DNA of 64,000 nt from Prescottella equi (GTDB taxonomy: Bacteria; Actinomycetota; Actinomycetes; Mycobacteriales; Mycobacteriaceae). The DNA lies in contig NZ_JAIVAH010000003.1 of assembly GCF_020171745.1 (NCBI RefSeq), positions 1 through 64,000 on the forward strand, in the 5' to 3' direction. Numbering within the stretch: the first letter of the stretch is position 1; each line of letters begins with the position of its first letter. The notes below the pieces were generated by a model. The model worked only from the letters and a program-made list of their open reading frames with translations, had not been told where the DNA came from and searched no databases. The position numbers and the translations under genes were made by a program. Below are positions 55,468-64,000 of the stretch, piece after piece.

Positions 55468-56904
55468 ATGAATCGTCGGTTCGGCCTGCTCGGCCGTGGA
55501 CCGCGTCGCTCGGTGATTGCGGCGGCGGCACTGTCGGCAGCGGCGGCGCTCGCGCTGTCCGGTTGTTCGTCACCGGAGGCCGACGCGACGGGACCGTCCG
55601 ACGCCGCAGTCGAGACGGTCGTGACCGGGGAGGCGCTGGATTCACCGACCGCGCTGGCGATCCGACCGGACAGCACCGAACTGTGGGTCACCAATGCCGG
55701 CAACGACTCCGTCACCGTGATCGACACCGCGGTCGCAGGCTCGGCCAAGATGATGCAGGACAGCTACGGCGAGCACTTCACGGCACGGCCCTCGGGCATC
55801 GCCTTCACCGACGACGGCGGATACTTCGCGGTGTCGAACAACTCGAACAACGAGGTGCGCGGGATGGAGTTCAAGCTCAATCCCGAGCGCGAAGCCCACT
55901 TCAAGGGCAACAACTTCATGGGCCCGACGTTGTTTTCCACCAGCACCTTCGCACTCGCCGGCCAGAGCAAGCCCTACATGGCGGACTGGCCGCAACCGGG
56001 CATCAGCCACGATCCGCCGGACGACACCCCGCAGAACCAGTGCCCGTCCGAGTACTGGTCCGACGCGACCGCGCGCTGCGTGTGGCCCCGCCAGGGCAGT
56101 CACCTCGACATGCTGCACGGCAACCCGCTCGGCACCGGCATCCTGCACGACGAGGTCAACGCGTTCTTCATCCTCGACGGCTGCGGCGTGCACGACGCGG
56201 CCAACGAGTGCCAGGGCCCCGGCCACGTGGCGCGCGTCGACTTCAACCGGGACCACCAGGAGGGCAACGGCTTCCACGGCGACGGCACCACCAAGCGCTA
56301 CATCGATCTGCCGTACCAGCGGGTGGACGACGTGCCCAGCGGCATGTTCGAGCACGACGGCTGGGTGTACTACTCCGACACCGGTGCCGGTGTGGTTCGA
56401 CGGTTTCAGCCCGACAGCGGAACCACCGAGGTGATGGTCGAGAACTGGAACGACTCCCCCGCGAGCCACGGTGAGCACGGGCCCGGCGTCATCGACTGGA
56501 GCCACATCGAGAACGGCCCCGGCGACGGGGACGATCCTGTCACCGTCGATGCATGGGTCGAGCGACGCGGCAACCACGCCGCCATCGCCGCGGCCGGGGA
56601 CAAGTGGATCCGCCCGATGGAGACGCTGTCCGAGTACTCGTACGTGTGGAACGCGACCCGCGAGGACGCCAGCCCTGCGGGCGCAGTCGAGCGCCCGGCC
56701 GGCCTGGCCGCGGGCGCGGATTCGTGGTTCGTCGCGGACAACGCGTCCGGCCGCATCGTCGAGTTCGACTGGAGCGGAAAGCAGCTGCGAGTCCTCGAAA
56801 CCGGAAAGAGCGGACTCACCGGCCTCACGATCACGCCGGACGGCAAGACACTCTACTTCTCCGACGCCGCAACCGACGGGGTGTTTCGGCTCGCGCTGAG
56901 CTGA
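55468..56904 (+). CDS. Beta-propeller lipoprotein
   Basis: The product is 478 aa. GAGGA lies upstream of ATG 55468. The lipobox LALSGC makes it a lipoprotein. SPTALAIRPDSTELWVTNAGN and LTGLTITPDGKTLYFSDAA are YVTN/NHL-type propeller repeats at both ends. The middle has Cys-rich loops (NQCPSEYWSD, CVWPRQGSH, CGVHDAANECQGPGH) and many His/Asp/Trp residues that could bind metal. I do not recognise a more exact family. Its 3' end overlaps the convergent kinase-like gene by 52 bases. Confidence 0.85.
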   Translation: MNRRFGLLGRGPRRSVIAAAALSAAAALALSGCSSPEADATGPSDAAVETVVTGEALDSPTALAIRPDSTELWVTNAGNDSVTVIDTAVAGSAKMMQDSYGEHFTARPSGIAFTDDGGYFAVSNNSNNEVRGMEFKLNPEREAHFKGNNFMGPTLFSTSTFALAGQSKPYMADWPQPGISHDPPDDTPQNQCPSEYWSDATARCVWPRQGSHLDMLHGNPLGTGILHDEVNAFFILDGCGVHDAANECQGPGHVARVDFNRDHQEGNGFHGDGTTKRYIDLPYQRVDDVPSGMFEHDGWVYYSDTGAGVVRRFQPDSGTTEVMVENWNDSPASHGEHGPGVIDWSHIENGPGDGDDPVTVDAWVERRGNHAAIAAAGDKWIRPMETLSEYSYVWNATREDASPAGAVERPAGLAAGADSWFVADNASGRIVEFDWSGKQLRVLETGKSGLTGLTITPDGKTLYFSDAATDGVFRLALS

Positions 56905-57485
56905 CGCACCGAGAGTACGAAGTCCGCGGAATCGACCGCCGCCGCGACCCGCGCCACCGTCGCGTCCACGTCGAGGCCGCCGGTATCGAGGGCGTGCTTC
57001 TCGAGGACGCCGAGGTCCGCGAACTGGCGCCACATCTGCGTGATCGGGGCCGGATCGGTGAGCGCGTCCGGCCCCGTTCGCGCCATCGCGCGCGCGATCG
57101 TCGTGGCCTGATCCGGCCGAAGGACGACGTAGTGGCGCGTGGCGTGCACGTCGTCGCTCCCTCCCGGGGTGAAATGGCCGAGCATCCACGGGCCGACGAT
57201 TCCGTCGACGATCGTGGTGAATCCGCCCCGCGCGTATCCCTCGGCCGCGGCGGCGATGACACCCAGCACCGTCTGGTTCTGCTCGTCCGCCTCCACCAGG
57301 TACGGCGGTACGCCGCCGCTGACGATGGCGTGCCAGAAATCATCCGTGTGGAGGTGCACGGCCTTGGGGTATTGCCTGGCGAGCCGCCGTGACACAGCGC
57401 TCTTGCCAGCACCGGGCGGACCCGTCACGATGACGATCCGACCGGGAGCCGAGTCCGCATTCACGGGCCCACCGTAGCTCGGCAT
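56853..57485 (-). CDS. P-loop kinase-like ATPase
   Basis: The product is about 210 aa from ATG 57485 (GTG 57464 is the alternative). IVIVTGPPGAGKSAVSRRLA is the Walker A segment. LHTDDFWHAI has the Asp-Asp pair typical of small-molecule kinases of the AAA_33/shikimate-kinase type. HYVVLRPDQATTIARAM follows the usual lid region. It probably phosphorylates a small molecule or acts in antibiotic modification. The substrate is unknown. Its last 52 bases overlap the tail of the lipoprotein gene. Confidence 0.85.
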   Translation of the reverse strand: MPSYGGPVNADSAPGRIVIVTGPPGAGKSAVSRRLARQYPKAVHLHTDDFWHAIVSGGVPPYLVEADEQNQTVLGVIAAAAEGYARGGFTTIVDGIVGPWMLGHFTPGGSDDVHATRHYVVLRPDQATTIARAMARTGPDALTDPAPITQMWRQFADLGVLEKHALDTGGLDVDATVARVAAAVDSADFVLSVRQLSASRNTPSVAASEK

Positions 57486-57582
57486 TCGTCGGCCTGTCTT
57501 GCCATTATTCGGCATCCGACCTCGGTCGGAAATCGCCTCGTCGCGACCGCGCCGACGTCGGTGGGATGATGGCCTGGTGCCG

Positions 57583-58542
57583 ATGCCTTCACCGCTGCCC
57601 GTCCGAGACGGGGTCGGGCCGACGCGACTGCGGGTCCCGACGTCCGGTCCGTGGGCGACGATCGCCGAGTACGTGATCACGAGATTCGACCACCTGGACG
57701 CGGACGACCTGTACCGACGATTCGACGCCGGCGAGATCGTGGGCGCCGACGGCGGCCCGATCGGCCGCGACACGGCGCTCGGCGACCAGGTGTTCGTCTG
57801 GTACTACCGCGACCTGCCGGTCGAGGAACCGATTCCGTTCCGGGAGGAGATTCTGCACGTCGACGACGACCTCGTCGTGATCGACAAGCCGCACTTCCTG
57901 CCGACCACCCCGGGCGGGCGCTATCTGCGGGAGTCCGCGCTCGTCCGATTGCGGACCCGGCTCGACAACCCCGATCTGACGCCGATCCATCGGCTCGACC
58001 GTGCGACCGCCGGCCTGGTGATGTTCTCGGCTCGTCCCGCGACGCGCGGCGCCTACCAGTCGCTGTTCGAGAAGCGTCGGGTCGCCAAGGTCTACGAGGC
58101 GGTGTCGGCACTACCGGCCGAGTGGAACCCGGACGCACCGGCGCTGGCCGGTCACGCCGTTCCCGTGGTGTACCGCAACCACATCGAGGCCCGACGCGGT
58201 GAGCTGCGGGTCGTCGTCGACGAGTCCCGCGAACCCAACTCCGAGACGCTGATCGAGGTCCGGGGCACCGGGATGAGCGCCTCCGGACGCGCTGTGCTGC
58301 ACACGATCCTGCGCCCGCACACCGGACGGATGCACCAGCTGCGGGTACACCTGTCGGCACTCGGCGTCGGGATCCTCGGCGACAGTTGGTATCCCGACCT
58401 GCTGTCCGAGGCACCGGACGACCACGCCCTCCCACTCCAATTGCTCGCGCGGGAACTGGAATTCACCGATCCACTGTCGGGTGCACGGCGGCGCTTCGTC
58501 ACCGAGCGGACGCTGAGCGAGGCGCCCGAAGCGGAGCTCTGA
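57583..58542 (+). CDS. RluA-family pseudouridine synthase
   Basis: The product is 319 aa from ATG 57583 (GTG 57577 is possible). The catalytic Asp is in PIHRLDRATAGLVMFS. LHVDDDLVVIDKPHFLPTTP is the family's entry strand and HTGRMHQLRVHLSALGVGILGD the late motif. It isomerises uridine in rRNA or tRNA. The N-terminus lacks a convincing S4 domain, so it is the short RluA/TruC-like type. Confidence 0.92.
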   Translation: MPSPLPVRDGVGPTRLRVPTSGPWATIAEYVITRFDHLDADDLYRRFDAGEIVGADGGPIGRDTALGDQVFVWYYRDLPVEEPIPFREEILHVDDDLVVIDKPHFLPTTPGGRYLRESALVRLRTRLDNPDLTPIHRLDRATAGLVMFSARPATRGAYQSLFEKRRVAKVYEAVSALPAEWNPDAPALAGHAVPVVYRNHIEARRGELRVVVDESREPNSETLIEVRGTGMSASGRAVLHTILRPHTGRMHQLRVHLSALGVGILGDSWYPDLLSEAPDDHALPLQLLARELEFTDPLSGARRRFVTERTLSEAPEAEL

Positions 58543-58758
58543 CACGCGGCACTGCCTGGCCACGTGCACTCGAGGCCGCCGGCGACACCGTGACCCGCGG
58601 CGCACCGTTCGGCGAGCGTCGTCGGGCATGTCTTCACTCCGTGCACGTGAACACGCGCACCGTGCACCCGCAGAATCACCCCTCAAAACTGCCCGATAGG
58701 TCGACACTGCCCACTACAGTCGCCGGGACCCCCCACGGAACCTCAGGGAGAAAACGGA

Positions 58759-59262
58759 ATGCGCAAGTCCATCGCTGCCGGCGTAGTCGCAGCAGCATCG
58801 GTAGGAATCGTCCTCGGCGGCAGCGGAATCGCCTCCGCAGCATCCAAGACCATCCCTGCGGGGACCGGGTTCTACTACGTGAACACCGACATCCGGCCCG
58901 GCATCTACACCACCGAAGGTGCACTCGTCGACGGAGACCAAACCTGCACCTGGGTACGCGGAACGATGAAAACGCTCCGTATGGAACCGATCGCATCCGG
59001 TATGACCAAGGGCCCGACCACGGTGAAGATCGAGGACACCGACGACGTGTTCATCACCTCCGGGTGCGGTGAGTGGACGCGCGAGACCCAGCTGGACGGC
59101 GGCTTCCTCCATTCGCTGTTCGGCTCACTCGACTTCGGCTCCCTGACGGATGGCCTGGTCGGATCGCTCGAGGTCGGTTCCGCAGCAGGGTCGCTCGGCG
59201 GTTCCCTCGCCACCGGTTCCATCGTCAACGGATCACTCGCGAACGAGTCGCCCGGCTCCTGA
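58759..59262 (+). CDS. Secreted protein with GSL-rich C-terminal tail
   Basis: The product is 167 aa. CAGGGAG precedes ATG 58759, with TACAGT (-10) upstream. The signal peptide ends at GIASA|AS. The core (residues 30-105) has IPAGTGFYYVNTDIRPGIYT and a Cys pair (TCTWVRG, SGCGEWTRE), like small actinobacterial secreted beta proteins. The last 50 residues are HSLFGSLDFGSL, VGSLEVGSAAGSLGGSLATG and NESPGS. The core should fold as a disulfide-bonded domain, while the tail looks unstructured. Function unknown. Confidence 0.85.
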   Translation: MRKSIAAGVVAAASVGIVLGGSGIASAASKTIPAGTGFYYVNTDIRPGIYTTEGALVDGDQTCTWVRGTMKTLRMEPIASGMTKGPTTVKIEDTDDVFITSGCGEWTRETQLDGGFLHSLFGSLDFGSLTDGLVGSLEVGSAAGSLGGSLATGSIVNGSLANESPGS

Positions 59263-59274
59263 TCTCGGCAACCG

Positions 59275-59296
59275 GCCCGTCGCGCATGCGGCGGGC
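59275..59296. terminator. Bidirectional hairpin between convergent genes
   Basis: GCCCGTCGC at 59275-59283 pairs with GCGGCGGGC at 59288-59296 (one G-U pair) around GCAT. It lies between stops at 59262 and 59309. Confidence 0.6.
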
Positions 59297-59308
59297 TTCG
59301 ACCCGACG

Positions 59309-60697
59309 TCACACCCGTGAACGGAAATCCGCGGCGAGTTGTGTCACGGTCTCGGCCGCGCAGCCTCGGTTGTCACCGACACCACCGGACGCGCCTCGCT
59401 TCGCCCAGCCGACCACGTACAGCCCCTCGAGCGGTTCTCCGGTCTCGTGGGAGATCACCTGTCCGCCAAGGTTCGGCACGACGCCGCGGGCGCCCAGCGG
59501 GACTCCGTCGATCGGTTTGGTGGTGAATCCGGTGGCACAGATCGCAGAGTTCGTGTGGAAGGTCCGGCCGGCGGTCGTGGTGACCGCGACGACACCCCGG
59601 TCGGTCGCAGCGAGGCCTGCTACCTCCTGCCCGAACGACAGGACGATGCGCAGGGGTCCCACTGCACCGGCCGGAGCGGGGGGCACCCCGCCGACATCGG
59701 TGGCGGGCAGACGCGACAACGCACGCAGCAGCGGGCTGTCCGCGGCGGCGCTGGGTGCGCTGCCGGCGCGATCGATCAGCACCTCGGTGTGGTCGAGGTC
59801 GAGAAGCTCGTAGAACGCCGAGGGCGTGAAGGCGGCGCCGTCCGCGGCCGACCGCGACAGGATCACAAGTTCGCGGAGTTGTTCACTCGCGGGCACCCGG
59901 TCGCGGGTCTTCGCGGCCCACCGGACGACATCGAAGGCAACGTTGCCCGCGCCGATCACGACGCACCGTGGTCCGGCGGGCGCGGGCGGCGGGAAGGTGC
60001 CGCAGTTCTCCGCGACCAGGATGTCGATGGCCTGACGGATCTCGTCACCGGCACCGGTGGACGCGATCCGGCGAGGCTGCGAGGCTCCGCAGGCGAGGAT
60101 CACGGCATCGAATCTCGTTCGCAGCTCGTCAATCGAGATATCCACGCCGACTTCGGTTTCGGGAACAACCGTGACGCGGTCGTCGCCGAAGGGCACATCG
60201 AACAGCCGGATCATCTCGCGCACGCCGACGTGGTCCTGGGACACGCCTCGGTGCAGCAGTCCCCCGATCGTGTCGTGCTGCTCGTAGACGGTGACGCGGA
60301 TCGACGACGACCGCTGCAGGAGCTCGCGAACGGTGTACATCGCGGCCGCACCCGCCCCCACCACGGCGATCTCGCGTCGGTCAGTGGGGCGGGCCAGCGG
60401 CAACTCGAAGACTGCGCGCGGCCGGGTGCGCGGCGCCGCGGGTACCTGCGCGAAGAACTCACGGTTACGCGCGGCGTACGGGAGTTCGGTCGAGGTCAGT
60501 GCGTGCTCGGGTTTGATGGCCGAGGCCGGGCAGGCCTCGACGCACGCGGTGCAGTCGATACACGAATCGGGGTCGATGTAGAGCGTCTCGGAGGACATGA
60601 AGCCGTCCTCGCCGGGGGCGGGATGGATGCAGTTCTGTGGGCACACCCGCACACACGAGGCGTCCTTGCAGCAATGTCCCAGGATGACATGGGCCAC
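59309..60697 (-). CDS. Ferredoxin-fused NADPH:ferredoxin reductase (FprB-like)
   Basis: The product is 462 aa from GTG 60697 (AGGAG six bases upstream). The N-terminal domain is a 7Fe/8Fe ferredoxin: CCKDASCVRVCPQNCIHP and CIDCTACVEACPAS. The reductase follows with AVVGAGAAAMYTVRELLQR for FAD and VVIGAGNVAFDVVRWAA for NADPH, then VGWAKRGASGGVGDNR, the adrenodoxin-reductase-type motif. The layout is that of M. tuberculosis FprB, here shorter. It sits 12 bases after an AurF-like diiron oxygenase gene and is its likely electron source. Confidence 0.92.
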   Translation of the reverse strand: MAHVILGHCCKDASCVRVCPQNCIHPAPGEDGFMSSETLYIDPDSCIDCTACVEACPASAIKPEHALTSTELPYAARNREFFAQVPAAPRTRPRAVFELPLARPTDRREIAVVGAGAAAMYTVRELLQRSSSIRVTVYEQHDTIGGLLHRGVSQDHVGVREMIRLFDVPFGDDRVTVVPETEVGVDISIDELRTRFDAVILACGASQPRRIASTGAGDEIRQAIDILVAENCGTFPPPAPAGPRCVVIGAGNVAFDVVRWAAKTRDRVPASEQLRELVILSRSAADGAAFTPSAFYELLDLDHTEVLIDRAGSAPSAAADSPLLRALSRLPATDVGGVPPAPAGAVGPLRIVLSFGQEVAGLAATDRGVVAVTTTAGRTFHTNSAICATGFTTKPIDGVPLGARGVVPNLGGQVISHETGEPLEGLYVVGWAKRGASGGVGDNRGCAAETVTQLAADFRSRV

Positions 60698-60709
60698 GAC
60701 GACTCCTAG

Positions 60710-61597
60710 TCAGAGAAGGTTCGACTTTCGGTAGACCCATCGGGCGCCGGGATTGAGCAGTCCTTCCTTGCTCATGAATTCGATGAACGGCTCGGCGGCC
60801 CTCCGGAACATCATCCGATGATGTTCGTTCCCATCGATGTTCGCCTTCACGACGTCCCAGTCGAGGCCGAGATCGTCGTACACCCGGCGATTGATCAGGC
60901 TCCTCGCGATGAGGTGCATGCCGGCCGCGATGGTCAGGGTGCTGACGAATCGCCTGAAGCGGGAGCGTCCGACCAGGAGATCACGGATCTTCCGACGCGC
61001 GAACGCCATGTGCCGGGACTCTTCGACGACGTGAATGTAGGCGGACCGGCGGATGGGTGCGGCGACGTCGTCGCTGTTCATCCAGTCGCGTTGCATGACG
61101 TCGAAGACCTCCTCGCCGGCGAGGACGATTCCGTATGCGACTTCGTCCCAAGCGATGTGGCGGAACACCCAGCCGAAGAAGTCCACCGAGCGGTCGCGCG
61201 GATAGAAGTGGGACCCGATGCTCTCGACGGCATTGGCGAACATCAACGAGTGCAGGTTCTCGTCCGCGCATTCGTTGAGGAGGAACTTGACGTCCGGTCG
61301 TGCCGGATCCGCGCTGTGGCTCGCCCTCAGCAGAGCCACCTGCAGGCCCACTTCGAGCCAGATGCCGATGCCCAGGAAATGCGCGACCTCGCACCTGGTG
61401 AGCCGGACCCGCTCCGACTCGGACATACCGTCCCACAACGGGGTTCCGTAAAGGGGCGACCACTGCGGTGTCATACCGTGGCGTTCGTCGTCGCCGGGTT
61501 CGGACTGGTAGACCAGAGGACTTCGCGAATCGAACGACAACCGCCTGGCAGATTCCAAAAGGGTCTCGAAAATTGCGTCGCTTTCGGAACCTGCCAT
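60710..61597 (-). CDS. AurF-like diiron oxygenase
   Basis: The product is 295 aa. Iron ligands fit TRCEVAHFLG (Glu), CADENLHSLMF (Glu and His), LAGEEVFDVM (Glu) and VVEESRHMAFAR (Glu and His), the pattern of AurF-type N-oxygenases. AurF oxidises aminobenzoate to nitrobenzoate. This protein's substrate is unknown. GGAGGAG lies about 10 bases before ATG 61597. It heads a two-gene unit with the ferredoxin-fused reductase, which would supply electrons. Confidence 0.88.
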   Translation of the reverse strand: MAGSESDAIFETLLESARRLSFDSRSPLVYQSEPGDDERHGMTPQWSPLYGTPLWDGMSESERVRLTRCEVAHFLGIGIWLEVGLQVALLRASHSADPARPDVKFLLNECADENLHSLMFANAVESIGSHFYPRDRSVDFFGWVFRHIAWDEVAYGIVLAGEEVFDVMQRDWMNSDDVAAPIRRSAYIHVVEESRHMAFARRKIRDLLVGRSRFRRFVSTLTIAAGMHLIARSLINRRVYDDLGLDWDVVKANIDGNEHHRMMFRRAAEPFIEFMSKEGLLNPGARWVYRKSNLL

Positions 61598-62780
61598 CGT
61601 GCCCTACTCCTCCGATCACCGTGCCGCTGTGGACACGGGGGTGCCCGAGCTTCCACTCGTACGGGCATGGAACCACACGTTCGGGGTGCTGTCGCGACGG
61701 AGCGGCGCCTCGAACATCGACAGCGGTTCGCTGTCGACATCATGCCGGCAGAGCGTAACCCGAATCACACCGATCGAGGGCATGCCTGGCCGATGCAGAC
61801 GAGAGAACGGCGAGCGCACTGCGAGCAACGGCGTTGATCAAACCTCTGACCAGTGGATCCAGAAGCTGGGGCGGAACGCGAGCAGGTGGCCCGATGCACC
61901 GGCACCTGTCGCGGCACGTCGTTTCGAGCTTTACGAGCACTTGACGGTAACCAGGGATCAGCTCGAGGATCCCGATGCGATCTTGAACGAGGCGCGCCCC
62001 AGCGGCGGCCTGATCACCGGCGCCGACATCGGCCGCATTCAACAGCGCCGCGCAGCATGCCTGACGCCGTCGTCGCGGAGAGCCACGTCGAGACACTCCG
62101 AATTCTCCAGATATCATGGGCCCGAACATGTTCCGGCAAGCTCGAGACCCAAACACTCGATTCTCCGCAGCTGCGCGGCCCGGCCGCCGACCCGCTAGCA
62201 GCCATCGGCGAAACCGACTGCACAGCAACCGGACTCGCGTTCACCCCACCCATCAGTCCCGGCACCTTCACGCCACACCTCGCCGGGCGTCACGCACCCG
62301 CGCCGCCCTCCGCGCACCCCTGGTTTCGACCCGCCCCGAAGCACCCCCGTCGGCGTGACCGCCTCTGGCGACGGGCGACTGCCCAGAAACCACCGGGCGA
62401 CCCGATCGACGCAGCTCCTACGAAGGCAGGAGATCACCTCCTCCGAAAGTAGGAAACATGCTCCAGAGCAGCCCTTTCTTCCCGATCCCCGCGCGCCCCC
62501 GTGCTACATCTACACACCGAGCCCAATCCAACGAGTTTATAAAGACCGACCAGTCTCCTTGATATCTGTCGGTTGATTGTCTACCGTCGGGACGGTCGCT
62601 CGACTGTTCATCGACATGAGCAGAGAACGACGCCTGTGACTTATGGGGGCCACAGGGGGTTGCGTCGGCTGTTGCGACAGTGCAGACGCTTGTAATGACT
62701 TGAAGACATCGAGGCGGGACTTCCACATTCCCGCCCCGACGTCGAACCGTGTCCGCGACTCCCAACGAGGTGAGTGAAGT
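61598..62780. other. 1.2-kb region without a confident gene
   Basis: No frame has a ribosome site and a consistent protein text. A plus-strand stretch at about 61900-62090 reads RRFELYEHLTVTRDQLEDPD and on to GGLITGADIGRIQQRR, which may be a remnant of a decayed gene. A TATAAAG at about 62538 followed by ACCGAC...GTCGGT arms (about 62545-62573) may be promoter and operator of the secreted protein at 62781. The rest looks non-coding. Confidence 0.45.
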
Positions 62781-63644
62781 ATGTCCAAGAACGCATTCCG
62801 CATCGGCTCGGCCGCTGCGATCATCAGCGCCGCCGCGCTCGTCGTGCCCGCGCTCGCCGGAGCCGAGCCGACCGGATCCCTCGGCTCACTCGGCTCGAGC
62901 GACGCATCGACCGGATCCGCAGGCTCGCTCGGTTCGAGCGAGGTTTCGGAAGGAGTTGCTTGCGAGCAGCTTTCGACCGAGAACACCCCCAACGGGTGGG
63001 GTATCCCGTTCGAGGACGAGAAGCGACAGGTCGCCTACTACACCGCCGAGAATGTGCTCGACACCGACGGCGCCCTGAAGCTCGAGGTCGAGAGCACTGC
63101 CAACAGGTCGGTCAGCTACCGCGAGGCCGGCGGCATCAAACTGTCCGACGCCATCAAGAAGGAGATCGGCTTCTCGGAGTTGGCCGAGAATCCGACCGCT
63201 TCCTTCCAGCTGCGGCTGACCGGCACATTCGAGAACGAGAAGTTCCCGGACAACGGTTTCACCACCCTGGTCTGGGTGCCGGACGAGAACGCGGCCAATA
63301 CCTCCGAGGGCGGCGTTCATGCCAACCTGCAGAACGGAAAGTGGTGGAGCACTTCGAACATCGCGGGAGCAACCGGCCGCGCACTCGTGCCGCTCACCGA
63401 GATTGCGGCGGCCAACCCGAATGCGGTCGTCGACCACTACGGCGTGAGCATCGGACGCGGCCTCCCGGCCACCTCGACGCTGGTCGACGCCGTGAAGTTC
63501 AACGGCTGCACCACCAACTTCGCCAAGAACGATCCGGAGCCTCCGGCCGAGGAGTCGACGGGCTCGCTCGGGTCGCTGGGCTCGCTCGACCTCTTCGGCT
63601 CGCTCAGCACCGGTTCACTGGACACGGGTTCGCTCGGCTCCTGA
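62781..63644 (+). CDS. Secreted protein with GSLGS segments at both ends
   Basis: The product is 287 aa. GAGGTGAG lies about seven bases before ATG 62781. The signal peptide ends at LAGA|EP. The mature N-terminus is TGSLGSLGSSDASTGSAG. A globular core (residues 57-255) has one Cys near each end (VACEQLS, FNGCTTNF), likely a disulfide, and a jelly-roll-like strand pattern (ASFQLRLTGTFENEKF, TTLVWVPDENA, GKWWSTSNI). The C-terminus is STGSLGSLGSLDLFGSLSTG and ends GSLGS. I do not recognise the core. It ends 60 bases before a terminator. Confidence 0.85.
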   Translation: MSKNAFRIGSAAAIISAAALVVPALAGAEPTGSLGSLGSSDASTGSAGSLGSSEVSEGVACEQLSTENTPNGWGIPFEDEKRQVAYYTAENVLDTDGALKLEVESTANRSVSYREAGGIKLSDAIKKEIGFSELAENPTASFQLRLTGTFENEKFPDNGFTTLVWVPDENAANTSEGGVHANLQNGKWWSTSNIAGATGRALVPLTEIAAANPNAVVDHYGVSIGRGLPATSTLVDAVKFNGCTTNFAKNDPEPPAEESTGSLGSLGSLDLFGSLSTGSLDTGSLGS

Positions 63645-63703
63645 TCTGAAGCAGGCAGGACGCTCGGACCCTGCCCGATGATCGGCGGGAATCCCACGGT
63701 CGT

Positions 63704-63732
63704 CGCAGCATCCTCACGATAAGGATGCTGCG
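63704..63732 (+). terminator. Hairpin terminator of the secreted-protein gene
   Basis: CGCAGCATCCT at 63704-63714 pairs perfectly with AGGATGCTGCG at 63722-63732 around a 7-base loop. Confidence 0.75.
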
Positions 63733-63787
63733 GCGGCCGAGTCGTTCCCGAGCTGGCGCCACGGCCCCAGCTCGGTTGGACCGCTGA

Positions 63788-64000
63788 CTATGCCGGCTCT
63801 CGGATCACCCCGAAGTGGCGCACCTCCCCCGAAAGGCCGGGGAGCTCTTGCACCGGCGACCAGGTACTCAGCCCATCCGTGCTGTCGGAGTAGAAGTACT
63901 TTCCTTCGGTGTACGCGTCGAGGTAGATCCGCCAGGCCCCGTCGGGCAACTGGACGACGGAGGGCCCCTCCACCAGCGTGCCCCAGTTTCCGGGCGGGAC
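63788..64000 (-). CDS. 3' end of a GH43-like glycoside hydrolase gene (cut by the right edge)
   Basis: The minus-strand frame is open to the window edge and ends in TGA at 63788 (about 70 codons). GTLVEGPSVVQLPDGAWRIY holds the Glu-Gly-Pro signature and YFYSDSTDGLSTWSPVQELP a late propeller blade of GH43/arabinanase-like enzymes. GEVRHFGVIRE ends the protein. The start lies outside the window. The internal GTG at 63973 is not the start, because the same frame reads sensibly upstream of it. Confidence 0.7.
   Translation of the reverse strand, partial: VPPGNWGTLVEGPSVVQLPDGAWRIYLDAYTEGKYFYSDSTDGLSTWSPVQELPGLSGEVRHFGVIREPA

Overview
The window is high-GC actinobacterial DNA, most consistent with Rhodococcus or a close relative in the Nocardiaceae. 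Three things support this. The CYP51 locus keeps the gene order of Mycobacterium tuberculosis Rv0762c-Rv0771. There is an endoglycoceramidase of the kind known from Rhodococcus. Several promoters look leaderless or carry AAGGAG-type ribosome sites with frequent GTG starts. I see no rRNA, tRNA, CRISPR array, insertion sequence or phage module.

Layout. 1-2580 (minus): the N-terminal 860 codons of a very long secreted Gly-Ser-Leu repeat protein, running off the left edge. 3112-11740 (minus): acyl-CoA synthetase, an unknown protein, an NTF2-like protein, ferredoxin, CYP51, SDR, CYP123, TetR and a mycofactocin-type SDR, mostly with ATGA/GTGA stop-start overlaps. 11860-15418 (plus): aldehyde dehydrogenase, SDR, 3-hydroxyisobutyrate dehydrogenase-like protein and a carboxymuconolactone decarboxylase-like protein. 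The same short operator (GACA-N2-TGTC) sits at the TetR start and at the aldehyde dehydrogenase promoter, which suggests one repressor controls both arms. 15509-16990 is a flavoprotein of the ketosteroid dehydrogenase/fumarate reductase family behind a perfect KstR-type box. 17131-19994 is an oxalyl-CoA decarboxylase/CoA-transferase pair. 19998-24960 holds an endoglycoceramidase, a small membrane protein, two secreted proteins with Gly-Ser-Leu segments and two probable gene remnants. 24977-36356 holds two catabolic modules: flavin monooxygenase, alcohol dehydrogenase, MFS exporter, epoxide hydrolase and esterase; then Baeyer-Villiger monooxygenase, SDR and esterase. Each has its own TetR gene.

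36412-48745 is mixed housekeeping and accessory content: class I fumarase, CPBP protease, Zn-alcohol dehydrogenase, thioredoxin-like lipoprotein, Mug glycosylase, RtcB and others. It includes a free-standing 29-codon gene with its own promoter and terminator that encodes a hydrophobic peptide. 48764-53305 is an FBP-type zinc protein and a sulfonate operon (ssuA-C-B-D) behind a cysteine-rich leader ORF that looks like a cysteine-responsive attenuator. 53486-64000 holds a small membrane protein, an HNH-nuclease lipoprotein with an excalibur domain, a beta-propeller lipoprotein, a P-loop kinase-like protein, an RluA-type pseudouridine synthase, two more secreted Gly-Ser-Leu proteins, a ferredoxin-fused flavoprotein reductase next to an AurF-like diiron oxygenase, and the end of a GH43-like gene cut by the right edge.

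The most unusual theme is five separate genes for signal-peptide proteins carrying GSLGS-type low-complexity segments (whole protein, N-terminal, C-terminal or both ends). They look like a shared cell-envelope or secretion tag that I cannot match to a described system.
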